From NCBI GenBank assembly GCA_963969495.1, contig OZ018321.1, forward strand, positions 121,857,129-121,921,128: a stretch of DNA of 64,000 nt, in the 5' to 3' direction. Position 1 is the stretch's first letter, and every line of letters starts with the position of its first letter. Positions 32,590-44,049 of the stretch are shown here, piece after piece. Made by a program: the position numbers and the translations under genes. The notes below the pieces were generated by a model, which saw only the letters and a program-made list of their open reading frames with translations, did no database searches and had not been told where the DNA came from. The DNA comes from Ceratothoa steindachneri (taxonomy: Eukaryota; Arthropoda; Malacostraca; Isopoda; Cymothoidae).

Positions 32590-35000
32590 GTTGAACTCGA
32601 TCCACCACCCTTGTGTCCGCTTGGAGATAGTTGCCGCTTCCTCATATTCCCAGTAGAATGCCCACTTGTCAGAGTTCCTCGCTCTACGGCGTATTTAGTA
32701 CATTATACGCCATTATACACGAGTTAAGATTCTCTCTCGGTCGAAAACGGCTCACATATCCGCTATCAATCTCAACAAGATTCATGCCGCCAGGAGATGC
32801 TAATCATACCCTATGCTTTTAAATTTATGGAAAGAAACTCCTTTGAGAGCACTACGAAACTTTTGGGCAGGTGGTACTGATTACTTCGACAAGGAAGTGA
32901 CGGTTAATCGATACTAACTCTAAATGTTTATGACCACACCTTGTTCCAGAAGTTTCTACATTACCGGTAATATTTCGTTACTGTTTCTTGGAGAACACGT
33001 CGTAGCACGCTGGAACTGTGCAAGTATTTAGTAATAACTACAAATCCAAAGATATGGTGGGCATCTATCATTTTGACCCACTGTTTTATGCAACCTAACT
33101 CTTCCGGGTTTTCCCCTTTGTCTTCACGGACGGGCTGGTTGCAGTACTCGTTGTGTACGGGAAATTAAGCCCTGAGCCTTTGGGGAAAGATTCCCAGAGC
33201 GCATTGAGTGCTCTCAATGCATTTGAATCTTCGCATTTGTGTTTCGGAGATTCCGTAACGCCACTTCAAATCAATCTTCTCGCCTACAACCTGGAAACTG
33301 GCGGAACGTAGTGTCATTTGATGCTGCTCTTGCTTGTACCTTATTTGGCGACTGCTTGTTCCTTCAGACTGCCTGATATATTGTCATTGAATATTTTAAT
33401 CTAAGAGAGCTTCTAGCGCGATAGTTCTACCAGTATCAGGAGGAAAGAGGTCAATACCGATTCTTCCTTAAACTGAGGAAATTTTTGCTCACCTGATTGT
33501 GGCTATATAATTTTCTAGGGGTGGGTGGGCAGCGATCTGCTATCATATTTAGTTTGAGTTGTGGTTACCTTTTTAGGGTGCCTGAGTATTTCTTTGTCTT
33601 TTTTTAAGTATTCTTTTTGAGGGTCTAAGTTTGCTGAGTTAATGTTTTTTTCTTCTTGTTTGGCATTTGCTTATAATTTATTAAGATAGCTAAGATAGAG
33701 GCTTTTTTATAATTTCAACGGCTATTCGCTTGCTGGCGTCCACTCTATAGGCTCAATAAAAAATTCTAAGAGTTCCTCGCTTCTACGGAAGAAAGCCCTT
33801 CTCAGAACATTTCCTGTACGTTTGTTCGCAGTTTTAGCATCCATCCATTACTATAATTAGTATGAGCTCGTTGTAACCGGAAGTTGTTTTAGTCACAATC
33901 TAAGTAGACAAATTTTCTGTTGTTTCAGTTGGTTCATATTTCTACTTTGTCCCGCTAGCTCAAGCAGGTCCCTGTGTCTGGTTATTCCCCAGAATTTAAT
34001 GCTTTCTATTTTATTTTAGAAACACCAATGTCGCACAATTCTGTTAAAATCATGGGTAACCTCTCGATTGAGTTCATTTCTTAAATTGATATCGCCTAGA
34101 AATGGTTGACTCTTTGGTGTTATACATATTTGACCTAGGCCTTATCTTTGCCATGTAGATTATCCTCTACGTCACGTCTGCCACCGCTCGATCCATCGCA
34201 CTAGTCTGAGGATACGACTCGAAACTTCATGCCCATTACTGATAGAGAGCCTTCTTTCTAATCCCTGAACCCGCGCGTTTACATGCGGGTTCACTGTCTC
34301 TCTAATCTCTAACAGGTCTCATTTACATTCTTCCGATTCGTATCATTATCAGGTCGCGTCAAATCTTGCTGAAAATCTTTGTTTTAAAAGCTAGGAAATT
34401 TCTTCTAGTTTTTAGGGGAATTTTTGGACCAGTGATCCCGATGATTTTACCTATAAATTCAACATGATTGTTATGTTTGGGCTACCCTGGATGCTACAGC
34501 TACTCTAAGTCTTTGGATATGTTTATAAGCATGTTAGAGTTGCAGGAAACGAACTCGGTAATGAGGGGATAACGTTTCGCTTTTACCAACACTGATTATA
34601 CGTCAGGAATCGGGACTGCTGTTATGACCGCAGGCCAAAGAATAAGGCAGACGGCGGCAGGAATTTTAAAGTTGCATTGTGTTTTGATTATTTCCATAGA
34701 CCTATCACCCGATGCCTCTAGGGTATCAAGTCATTTTGTTTTTGTTTACGAATCAGGTACACTTGCGGGGCGCATCGTCATTAGATGTAGCACTCTCTTG
34801 GAAATTTCGGTGAGGAGTGTTTTTGTTTCTCAGACCCTGCGCCACTTTTTGTTCGAGCTTTTTAGTCAGAAAGGGGCATCAACCAAGTTAATGAGACGAA
34901 ATAGCTCAACTTCCAGTCCCTGATGTTGGAACAAGCTTTTGCTCATAAGGCTTAGTACCTTTAAGTTCTTTTGATGAAACTCCTCCCCCCCTTCTATACT
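32590..35000 (+). pseudogene. Relic RNase H-containing LINE ORF2 C-terminus
   Basis: Strongly decayed. Around 32,631-32,820 a frame resembles the post-RT region of LINE-A. 33,120-33,240 reads FTDGLVAVLVVYGKLS.. and DSQSALSALNAFESSHLCFG, closely matching the RNase H block SDSQSALSALGALESPH type of LINE-A (41.5 and 52.9 kb). At about 34,590-34,930, TDYTSGIGTAVM and YESGTLAGRIVI parallel the HTDYMAGIRA..GTLAGR end of LINE-A. It is a related but older element. No 3' hairpin tail was recognised before 35,220. Confidence 0.6.
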
Positions 35001-35219
35001 ATTTTATTTTCTAACTAATTATTTGCACATTTTGGTATCTAAGTTAGGTCATCCTCCCATGGGACCATTGATGATCTCATATTTTCCTGTTCAAATTTTT
35101 AAATATGTTTTTTTTTGTTGTTGGCTTTATTGTAGTTGTTTTGTGTTTTCTTTCGGCATTGTATCAACTACCCAAATTTTGACACCGCAATACGATCTGC
35201 TCTACATGTAAATAAAATA

Positions 35220-35454
35220 CCCATTCCCAAATTTAAGAATTAGTCCAAGATGTTTCTGAAAATATTGTTATGCGGTCTGAGGAGATAGACACCGAATTCG
35301 ACTCCAGTGTAGTTGTAAGTGAAAGTGATCAGAAAGGTTAAACCAGGCCGAGTTGAATGATCTTGTAAGGGATCTACATTTACTCAAAAAGAGTACAGAA
35401 ATTTTAGCTTCAAGACTTAAACACAAAAACGTGCTTAGTTCAAACACACCCCGT
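35220..35454 (+). pseudogene. Family U protein gene, 5' fragment
   Basis: ELNDLVRDLHLLKKSTEIL then ASRLKHKNVLSS (about 35,353-35,448, one frame change) matches ELNDLVPSKNASEI..ASRLNVKK at 55.3 kb. The reading continues at 42,651 on the far side of the 7.2-kb LINE-A insertion. The family is one I recognise as a widespread, intronless, uncharacterised arthropod repeat-like protein, but I do not know a function or name. Confidence 0.6.
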
Positions 35455-36388
35455 AAGGGGCGCGGCGATTTGCCTTTCTGGTCGCCGTGCTGAGAGGTCT
35501 CAGCGCACCTTCCGAAACTAGGTTAGCCTCTTCTTCCTTCTGACAGCCTGTGATTTCTATCCTACTCCCTCACTTTCCCTACAACTTCTCCCACAACTTT
35601 CGCTGGTCGGCCTCTAATTCCACAAAGTAGATACCGACCAACTTTCTCTCAACTAACTATTCTGGATCGGGGCTGAGGGGCGAGGGGACAACGTTCCCTC
35701 ACCCCTGAGCTCTGGTCTGGTGTGGTGTTTTCTAACATTTTGTCCCATCCCGCCCCACACATTCCTCACATCTCCTATCTATCCATTTTACACCGAGCCT
35801 AAGGTGGAGCCGCAGTGCCGATGGGCTGCCAGACCACTAGCCGGGAGGAGTGTCCTCAAATTATGGCAGCTGGTTCTGCTGGCCCCGTATTCACCCCTCT
35901 AAGAGCGCGCTACTGCGTGGGGGTAATTAGCGTTTGCTTTCCGTATCCAGCGACGGAGCCGCTATCGGGCAGCACCACGGAATAAATGGAGGTCCCGTCA
36001 TTTTTGCCTTCATAGGGGACCCTCCAAACTACTTCTAAACGAGAGAAGGTTTACTTTTCAATTTTGCCTACGGGCCCAGGGGACTCTCGCTCACATTCTT
36101 CTCTAGAAATGGCCTTGGGTTCCTCCCTCTTTCTAGCGGCAGTCGTCACATTACTTTCTACGGGGACTGCCAAGAAAGGCAGGCTGCCCATAATTGACCT
36201 CTGTCGGTGGGAGCGAAAAGATAGGGCCAACCTCCTTAGGGATAGGATGGAAGACACTTCCCGTCCGTCTCTTGCCTTAAAAGACCTTCGGGCTTGCATA
36301 TTGAGCTTAAAGGGGGTCATCATACGTGCCCCCCTCTCTTCCTGAACAAAAGTCTTTGTAACCAATGAGACATCTGTGATGTCTTGGA

Positions 36389-37990
36389 GTGGGGGATGAC
36401 CACATAGAGTCCGTCCCTGAGATGGACATGGTCTCTGAGGCAATCCAGCTCCAGACGGTAGGACCTTCCATGGAGACGAACCTGGGCTCGGTGCCAAATA
36501 CCAAACCTGAGGGTGCCTCTATGCAACGTCCGCCTCAGACGGCTCAGGTATCTAAGGCTTTACAAGGAGAGGAGACATCTCCTTCTACGGCTAGTGCCCC
36601 TGTGACAGCCAAGACCTTTTCCATTCGGAGAAGGATCTTTCTGAGGCCGGTGCATTAGGTCTGGAGTCTCAGAACTTCCCCGGAAGGGCGATCTCTGACA
36701 AATAACAAAGGTGCAAGTGTGCAGAGCAGAGCCTCGATTACGTGGATGCCCCTCATTTAGTGGCTATCTGGCGTATTCGCTCCACTGATGGCGGCCTGTT
36801 GGCTAATGGCAACATAATCCATCAGAGGAGAGATCAAGCTAGTGTGATTGGTAGAAAGCCGCAGGTGACCCGTTACTCTGACAGGAGCCTTTTGGCACAT
36901 GCGTCAAATCCCTCCGAGATGGCCATGATAGCACGCCTGTGATTTTGACGCTGCACTCTACCATGAACTCCGTGAAATGAGTAGTTTATGCCATGGAACT
37001 CGTGAACTACTCCATAGATGACATCACCTTAGAGCTGGCCAAACCTTGGGCGGTCAAGGTCAAGCATGAGATGAGATAACGGGGAAGGGCTTTGTGATCC
37101 ACTCCTACATTCTGCGTCACCTTCGACGGTGACAAGCTCCCTGAGTCGGTGCGTGCCAGTTGGTATCGCTACCGCGTGAAGGCATTCGTGCCACTGCCGC
37201 GAAGGTGCTATTACTGTCACCGCTTTGGCCATACTAATCGATCCTTTGGATGTACAAAGTCCGGGTTACCCGAAGTCTGTGTAAGTTGCGCTAAGGCCGA
37301 CCACGATAAGTCTAAATCGTATGTGACCATCTGTGTCAATTGCGGAGAGACACACCGCGCTTCTTAAAAGCGATTTGGTGCGTATCTCCTTGAAAGGGAG
37401 GCTAAGGACTTAGTCCTAAGGCGCCAGGCCATTCCTGTGACATCTTATGCCTTAATGTTGAGAAAGACACCATCTGCTCCTGGCGCCTCTAGGCCTACGA
37501 GCACAGTCCTCTCCGTGGCCATTTGGAACCCATCTGTGGGTTCTACTCACCCTGGGAGCTCCGCTGGTATAGCTGGATGCACAAAGGGTTTACCCCCATG
37601 ACCGGCATAAACGAGGGCTCTACTCCTTTCTCCTAGCGTGACCGTTTCGCGTAAGGCAAAACAACCGCGTGCCTACACCGAGTTGGTATACTCACAGGAG
37701 GCATCACCGATGAATAAAATCGTGAGTCCATCTTCCGGGTTTCCTAAACCTGCCCCAGGAAAGGAGGGCAGCACTAAAAAAGATTCCACTAACCTAAGGT
37801 TTCCAGGGGGGGGGAGAAGAAACTCGCATGGTGAGCGCAACCTCACTCGAGATAAGTCCTCGAAGGCGACAGCGCCTTCAACGCATTGTTTAGCCAACAG
37901 CGCCCTGAGTTCGGCCTCTGGGATGCGTACGGTCATTCCCCCGATGGTCTTCATTTCGAAGAGGGCACCTAAGTCTCGGCCGAGCTAGGC
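36389..37990 (+). pseudogene. LINE-A ORF1, copy 5
   Basis: Readable frame 36,389-36,655 (EMDMVSEAIQLQTVGPSMET onward) continues after a frameshift as VISRKP/VIGRKPQVTRYSDRSLL (36,846-36,890). 37,149-37,367 gives the best zinc-finger copy: RRCYYCHRFGHTNRSFGCTKSG, then VCVSCAKADHDKSKS and CVNCGETHRAS, two to three CCHC-type fingers. The C-terminal Ser/Pro/Lys-rich part runs to about 37,990. A deletion shortens the middle relative to copy 3. Likely an RNA-binding particle protein. Confidence 0.72.
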
Positions 37991-39445
37991 CTGGAACAAA
38001 TATTTCTTCAATGGAATTGATGCGGACTCCGGGACAATTGGAACGAGCTACAGAGGCTCGTCTAGTCCCGTTCTCCGTTAGCTATCTTTCTCCAGGAGAC
38101 TATGCTAGGCGCGTGCTCCTTGCCCACACTCCGGGTTATAAGGGTTTTGCCACCCTAATACCACGGGATGAGGGTTGGAATGGAAGATGCGCGATTTACA
38201 CCCTGGGTGATGCCTCAGTCTTTCTCTTCCATTTAGATACCTCCTTTCAATCAGTAGCTGTACAGCTGCACCTGGATTGGAGGTATACTGTTATTTCTGC
38301 GGAAATTCCACCGTTAGCCAGCCTTAGACGTGGGGACCTTCCGCCGCGTTTTGGCATAGTTCCCGAAAGCCCTTGTCTTGTTCGGCGATCTGAACGGTAG
38401 ACACCCCCTCTGGAGAGACTATTGGATTAATCCGATGGGTCAAGTCCTTACCAATCTGATCGACACGCTGAAGATCGATGTCCTAAATGTAGATAAGTTT
38501 ACGCATCACTGCCTGAGAAGCGCCTAATTTTCCTGCCTCGATCTATTTTTGTGCTTTCCGGATGCACAGCTGGATTTTGGTTGACGGTGGTCAATGACCT
38601 CCCTGGTAGTGATTACATTCCCATTCAAATATCATTCAAATATCATTTGCGTTGAAGGCGACAGCGCCTTCAACGCATTGTCCAGCAAACAGTGCCCTGA
38701 GTTCGGCCTCTGGTATGCGTACGGTCATTCCCCCGATGGTCTTCATTTCAAAGAGGGCACCCAAGTCTCGGCTGAGCTAGGCCTGGAACAAATATTTCTT
38801 CAATGGAATTGATGCGGACTCCGGGACAATTGGAACGAGCTACAGAGGCTCGTCTAGTCCTGTTCTCCGTTAGCTATGTTTCTGCAGGAGACTATGCTAG
38901 GCGCGTGCTCCTTGCCCACACTCCGGGTTATAAGGGTTTTGCCACCCTAATACCACGGGATGAGGGCTGGAATGGAAGATGCGCGATTTACACCCTGGGT
39001 GATGCCTCTGTCTTTCTCTTCCATTAAGATACCTCCTTTTAATCAGTAGCTGTACAGCTGCACCTGGATTAAAGGTATACTGTTATTTCTGCGGAAATTC
39101 CACCGTTAGCCAGCCTTAGACGTGGGGACCTTCCGCCGCGTTTTGGCATGGTTCCCGAAAGCCCTTGTCTTGCTCGACGATCTTAACGGTAGACACCCCC
39201 TCTGGAGAGACTATTGGATTAATCCTATGGGTCAAGTCCTTACCAATCTGATCGACACGCTGAGGATCGATGTCCTAAATGTAGATAAGTTTACGCATCA
39301 CTGCCCGAGAAGCGCTTAATTTTCCTGCCTCGATCTATTTTTGTGCTTTCCGGATGCACAGCTTGATTTTGGTTGACGGTGGTCAATGATCTCCATGGTA
39401 GTGATTACATTCCGATTCAAATATCATTTTCTAGGCCGCTGCCGC
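37862..39445 (+). repeat. 792-bp tandem duplication inside LINE-A copy 5
   Basis: GAAGGCGACAGCGCCTTCAA occurs at 37,862 and again at 38,654. Sequence following each runs in parallel for about 780 bp with only scattered differences, covering the ORF1 end and the endonuclease. At the junction a perfect 12-bp inverted repeat with a 4-bp loop is formed (GCGTTGAAGGCG at 38,649-38,660 and CGCCTTCAACGC at 38,665-38,676). Confidence 0.93.
38011..39440 (+). pseudogene. LINE-A endonuclease, present twice in copy 5
   Basis: In both units: ELMRTPGQLERATEARLV start, GYKGFATLIPRDEGWNGRC, FLFHLDTSFQSVAVQLHL and DWRYTVISAEIPP. After a frameshift come LLDDLNGRHPLWRDYW (GDFNAxH site), TLRIDVLNVDKFTHHCPRSA and, near 39,370, a region ending in SDYIPIQISF (SDH changed to SDY). 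Unit 1 spans 38,011-38,640 and unit 2 38,803-39,440. Duplication leaves two endonuclease domains in a row, both frameshifted. Confidence 0.8.
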
Positions 39446-39479
39446 CTGTGAAATAGCCCCATTGTTGCTTGACATGGGC

Positions 39480-40960
39480 GCGGTAGTCTTCATTTCAGGA
39501 AATGACTGATTTCTCTATCTCAGTAGAGGAGTTTAGGCTGGTTGATGAGGCCGTTGAGTTCTTCTCCGGAACCTCATCCACGTTAGCCTGACTACGATTC
39601 CTAGATCGTCTGGCTGTTTTGCACGGCGACAACTCTCGTTGTGGTCAGCCGAGTGTGAGACGAGCTGGAAACATAAGCGTTATGCCTAAATGCACTATAA
39701 TGGCCGCGCGAACGAATTCATTGTAAGTAAATTTTGTCAACCTTGGGATAAGTTTCGGTATATTTCGAAGCTCTTACGCTGCTCTTCTTGGCGGGCATAC
39801 GTGTCTTCACTTCACGGCAAGACCCCTCCAGCCAAAGTGTGGAAGCGAGTCAAAAGGATTCGGGGCAAGTTCTCGCATGCCTTGCTTCGTGTTCTGACAC
39901 AGCCCTTGGTCCGGACAATGTCCTGTACGCCATGGTTCGATACCTGCGTAAGCGAGGCATGGCTTTTCTGTTAGATTTGTTTAACAGGATCTGGGTAGAG
40001 TGTATCCTCCCAGATTCCTGGCAAATCGCTACTGTGATCCTTTTTCGCAAGCAAAAAACAGATCACTCTACCACGCCTCATTTCCGCTCAATTTCTCTAT
40101 CCTCCTGCGTGTTCAAGTTGTTTAAGAAATTGATAACTGTTACATTAGCCTCTTTTCTAGACAGAGGAGGCCATCTTTCTTCTGCACGGTGCGGCTTCCA
40201 CAAGTTCCACTTCACGTGGGAATCTCTGCTCCGACTGGAAAATGCCGTTTGCGAGGCCTTCCTTACTAGACATTACTACGCCACGGTGTTTTTCGATCTG
40301 GACAAGGGCTATGATACCGAATGGCGATACGGTATCATTAAGACTCTGTACATGATAGGGGGGAGGTGACGACTCCCAATTTTTATATGTGAATTTTTGC
40401 GAGATCGTCTATTCCGCGTATGGTTGGGGGAGCCCTCTTCGACCCAATGGAGAAAGTAGAGGGTGTCCCGCATGGAAGTATCAACAGCATCACCTCGGTG
40501 CTGCAAGAATATGTCCTCGCAACGCTATATGTGGAAGACCATCAGATCTCTTCTGGCGTGGCCCAGATGCCAACTCTGGGGCGTCGACTCCAATGGGCAA
40601 TGAAACGCGTCCCTCGCTATGCCGAAGCGCACAGGCTTTAGTTTATCTTCCCTAACACTAAGGTCTTGCATTCTGCCACCATTTACGGCCTTATCATGAC
40701 CCAGACCTATTTCTCAATGGGGTGCGCTGGGAACTGGTTGACTCGCACCATTTCCTTGGTGTTGTATTTGACCGATGCCTCAACTTGGAAGCTCATAATC
40801 GCAGTCATAGGGTCTCCTGTACCCGAGCCATAAATATTCTTCGCTCCGTGACCTTTAGCGCCTTGAGAGCTGCGAGTTTTATGCATCTGCAACTGATCGT
40901 GTATTGCGAAATGTGGACTAGATACACCACACCGACCTTCGCTTGGCGACGATGCCTTTC
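39480..40960 (+). pseudogene. LINE-A linker and reverse transcriptase, copy 5
   Basis: Best RT copy of the family. 39,788-40,369 is 193 codons open: ALGPDNVLYAMVRYLRKRG, DLFNRIWVECILPDSWQIAT, TPHFRSISLSSCVFKLFKKL (motifs 0-2), SSARCGFHKFHFTWESLLRL and TVFFDLDKGYDTEWRYGIIK (motif A). The VPHGSINSITS-type motif B is near 40,455-40,490, and the active-site box reads LYVEDHQIS (40,528-40,555), E replacing the second catalytic Asp. The thumb follows (RWELVDSHHFLGVVFD, 40,723-40,770). Confidence 0.82.
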
Positions 40961-41339
40961 GCACTTACCCCATTGAAAGCCTACTTTTCAATGCTGGGGA
41001 GATACCACTTGCTCTGCGCCGTGCACAGTGAATTATTCGCCTGTACCCACGATCCTGGCGCCTCTCTCAGTCACCAACAGCTCTTACTACATCCGCAGTC
41101 GATCCAGACGGTGCCTTTGCCACCGAGAGGTGCCGGTCATACCCTAAGCTCTTTGGATTTAGGGCTAGGAGACTCCTTAGAGAGCTAGGTATAGCTCTCT
41201 GGCCGGTGGCGTCCCTGGTTCTGCTCAGGACACTACCCTGGACTTTACCACCTTTGGCAATTTGTTGCGACTTTTCTGCTCCCAAGGCTTCTACAGGGCC
41301 AGGAGTATTTCTTTCGACATTTTTGAAGCACACTTTGTA

Positions 41340-42065
41340 TCAAGCTGCAACCGTGTGAGTGTATACGGATGGCTACAAGTGCCAAGATGGGGTCGGTTTA
41401 CACGTCGTATCGCCTCTGTTTGAAGTCAGTGGGGCTCTGCGTCCTTTTCACTCCTGAGCTGGTGGCAATATATCGCTCGGCACTGGAGATTACGCGACGG
41501 GCCTGGTTCATAGACATGATTGTGATTCGGAGTGACCTATATAGCGCCCTGAGTGCCCTCGGGGCATTGGAATCTCCGCATCCCTTGGTTGGCGAGATCC
41601 CTGATGCCACGGTTTTGGCGAGCCGAGTATCCACTCGAGATTATCTTCTGCTGGGTTCCTGGACATGTAAGAATTGCGGGGAATGGGCGCCCCGATGAAA
41701 GCGCCAAATATTTATCGAGGACTAGAGGACCAGACCAGCATTTCGCTCTTTCTCACACCGACTACATGGCAGGAATACGGGCATCTCTCCGGGCTACTTG
41801 TCAAAGAAGATGCGAGAAGGTCGATTGGAACATAAAGTTACGTGACATTGCGCCGCGACTGTTCCCATGGACCTATTTCCCAATGCCACGACGCATCAAG
41901 CTGCTTTCTGTCATCTGCAAATTGGGCACACTTGCGGGACGCACCGCTATTTGATGGAGCGCTTTCCTACGCCCTACTGCGAAGACTGTGTTATCCCTCA
42001 GTCTGTTCGGCACATTCTTGTTGAATGTCCCAGTCTGGGTGATCTTTGCCCACATTATCTGTACT
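41340..42065 (+). pseudogene. LINE-A RNase H and terminal Cys/His motif, copy 5
   Basis: 41,358-41,700 reads VYTDG (first Asp), VFTPELVAIYRSALEIT (Glu), DLYSALSALGALESPHPLV (third Asp region) and then VPGHVRIAGNGRPDESAKYL in another frame (41,648-41,715). FALSHTDYMAGIRASLRATC, RIGHTCGTHRYLMERFP and CEDCVIPQSVRHILVECPSL (to 42,030) form the Cys/His end typical of RNase H-bearing I-type LINEs. RNase H would remove the RNA strand after copying. Confidence 0.8.
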
Positions 42066-42398
42066 GGTACCAGGATCAGTGGGGTCTCTACCTCCTGTAC
42101 CTTGTCCTCAGGACAGATTCGTTTACATTGACTTGTGGACTTTGTCTTTTTGGCGGAGGCCGGCCTCCTCCCATTTATTTGACTGTTGTTGTTTTTTTGT
42201 AGGTTGCATGTCTAGCGCCGGGTGGGAGGTGGGCCTACCCTAGACGCAGGAGCGTGCCTCATTCTTGCTTTGTTTTTTTTTTTGTTTTTTTTTTAGCCTT
42301 TGTCCTTTTTAGCGTTGTTATTTGTTATTTACATACTGTTATTTGTTTTCTTTGTGTTAATTTTTCCTTAATATAGCCTAGTAGTAGTCTGTGTCATT

Positions 42399-42430
42399 TA
42401 CGACGACTTATGCCAAAGCAGGCAGTCGCC
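42399..42430 (+). other. LINE-A 3' hairpin tail, copy 5
   Basis: GACGACTTATGCCAAAGC then AGGCAGTCGCC. GCGAC/GTCGC-like outer pairing and TGCC/GGCA inner pairing form a stem just upstream of the A-rich end. Confidence 0.7.
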
Positions 42431-42459
42431 AAATTGACTCCCCCGCAAAAAAAAAAACA

Positions 42460-42650
42460 TACTTCGGACGGGTTCGTGCACATCGATCTGGGAACTTTAC
42501 GCCTTTTTGGAGGAAACCAGCCTCCTGCCCTTTATTTGACTATTGTTTTTTGGCAGGTTCTATTACTTGATTCTTAATATATCCCAGTAGTAGGCTGTGT
42601 CGTGTATGGCGACTTATGCTTAAGCAAGCAATCGCCAGATGGGCTAAAAT
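42460..42650 (+). mobile_element. Second LINE-A 3' end directly after copy 5
   Basis: CTTCGGACGGGTTCGTGCAC to GGCCTAAAATAAAA-type end repeats the last 190 bp of the LINE-A 3' UTR, including GCCTCCTGCCCTTTATTTGA and the hairpin GGCGACTTATGCTTAAGC..GCAATCGCC (42,605-42,633). It is a tail-only, severely 5'-truncated copy, or a second end produced by the same insertion event. Confidence 0.75.
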
Positions 42651-43720
42651 AAAAGTTCTACACATACATTTCATTGTACAGAAACAGAGAAAAGGAACTT
42701 CTTAAATACTTTAGGAGAGAACATAGTTTAGTATAGCGCTGCGATATACCAGGTTTGTTAAAGGAGATGGGGTTTCAGTCTTACAATGCAAATGATTGGC
42801 GTTTATTTTTAGACAGTTCCAAAAGAAGTCTCAAGTATGTGTTGTTGGATAATAGCAATTTATGCAGTTCGATACCAATTGGGCGCTCAACAACATTAAA
42901 AGAAAAGTATAAGCATATAGAAAGTGTTTTAAGTCTTATCAAACATAGTGAGCACGAGTGGATCAAATGTGTTGATTTAAAAATGCCCAATTTTCAGCTA
43001 GGGCAACAAGCGGTGTATACTAGATATCCCTGCTTCCTTTGCTTAGGGGATAGCAGAGCTCAGGAAGAACATTATTCCAAACAAATCTGGCCAGCACGAA
43101 CATCACTTACTGTCGGCGAAAAGATGTAATTAATCCAGCTTTAGTGAAGAAAGATAAAATCATATTTACTCATCTGCATACCAAACTAGTTCTCATGAAA
43201 CAATAAATAAAATCTTTAGATTTAAACGGTAAATGCTTCCAACACATAATTTCAAAATTCTCAAGTTTAAGTTAGGAAAAAATACAAGCTGAAATTTTCG
43301 ACGGCCCACAAATAAGAACATTAATTAATGACAGTAGTTTCCCTAATATCCTGAATGAACGCGAAAGAAATGCCTGGTACTCATCGTAGACTTGTTAAAA
43401 CCTTTTTAGCAAATTATTTGGCAGATAGCTATGTACGAAGGAGTCTTTAGAGAACTTTTAGGGACTACAAAGAGCTACGTTGCAATATGAGCATACAAAT
43501 TCATTTTTGGAATTATCATCTTGACCAATTTTCAAGTAATTTTGGTGCTGTAAGTGAGAAACAAGGGAAGAGATTCCACCAAGATATTAAAATTATGGAT
43601 GAACGTTATCAAGGACACTGGGATTGCCACATGATGGCTGATTACTGTTGGTGCTTTAAAAGGAGACCTGCCGTCTACAACCAAATACTCTAGAAAGGCC
43701 TCTAAAAGATCATTTTTACC
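42651..43720 (+). pseudogene. Family U protein gene, 3' fragment
   Basis: Continues 35,454 after the LINE-A insertion. YRNREKELLKYFREHSLV and CDIPGLLKEMGFQSYNANDW (to 42,800) lead into a 124-codon open frame with DWRLFLDSSKRSLKYVLLDN, IPIGRSTTLKEKYKHIESVL, WIKCVDLKMPNFQLGQQ and YPCFLCLGDSRAQEEH. Later pieces: FDGPQIRTLINDSS (43,295-43,340) and FGAVSEKQGKRFHQDIKIMD..YQGHWDCHMMADYCW (43,540-43,660). The product is unknown. The conserved Asp/His/Cys blocks suggest a folded, perhaps enzymatic or DNA-binding domain, but I assign no function. No introns are visible. Confidence 0.65.
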
Positions 43721-44049
43721 TGAGCGAAAGCTATATATATCTTTGTTTTGTTTAATAATTTTTTTTCTATCGTTATAATGTAATTTTACAATAGTTTGAA
43801 CAGCATTTATTCCTGAAAATTGGAAATAAATGTTAACGCATGACTTCTATTTCAGTCCTAATTTTGAAAAACCTGGAAAATGGCACATGGGCTGTTTACA
43901 AGAATCAGGACTTGATAGAGCAAAACCAAGGTGAAATTCATTTCCAGCGTACAAAAATTACTGAAAATCAAGTGTCGGATATCATTTAATAAAATACGTG
44001 TTCCCCAGTGATAATAAACCCGTCTGGCTCGGGAGTAACATGATGAAAT
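43721..44049 (+). other. Tail of family U copy / spacer
   Basis: A/T-rich, with AATAAA words near 43,830. A short frame NLENGTWAVYKNQDLIEQN at about 43,868-43,930 is not recognised. Confidence 0.3.

Larger units (their letters stand above)
35455..42455 (+). mobile_element. LINE-A copy 5, longest copy, inserted in family U gene
   Basis: Leader 35,455-36,380, ORF1 to about 37,990, endonuclease (duplicated) to 39,440, RT to 40,960, RNase H and terminal Cys-rich region to 42,060, 3' UTR with hairpin (42,399-42,430) and an A tail at about 42,446-42,458. Length is inflated by a 792-bp tandem duplication. It sits between two halves of a family U gene. Candidate degenerate target duplication: AGTTCAAACACACC left, AGTTCTACACATAC right (beyond the extra tail at 42,650). 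Confidence 0.85.
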
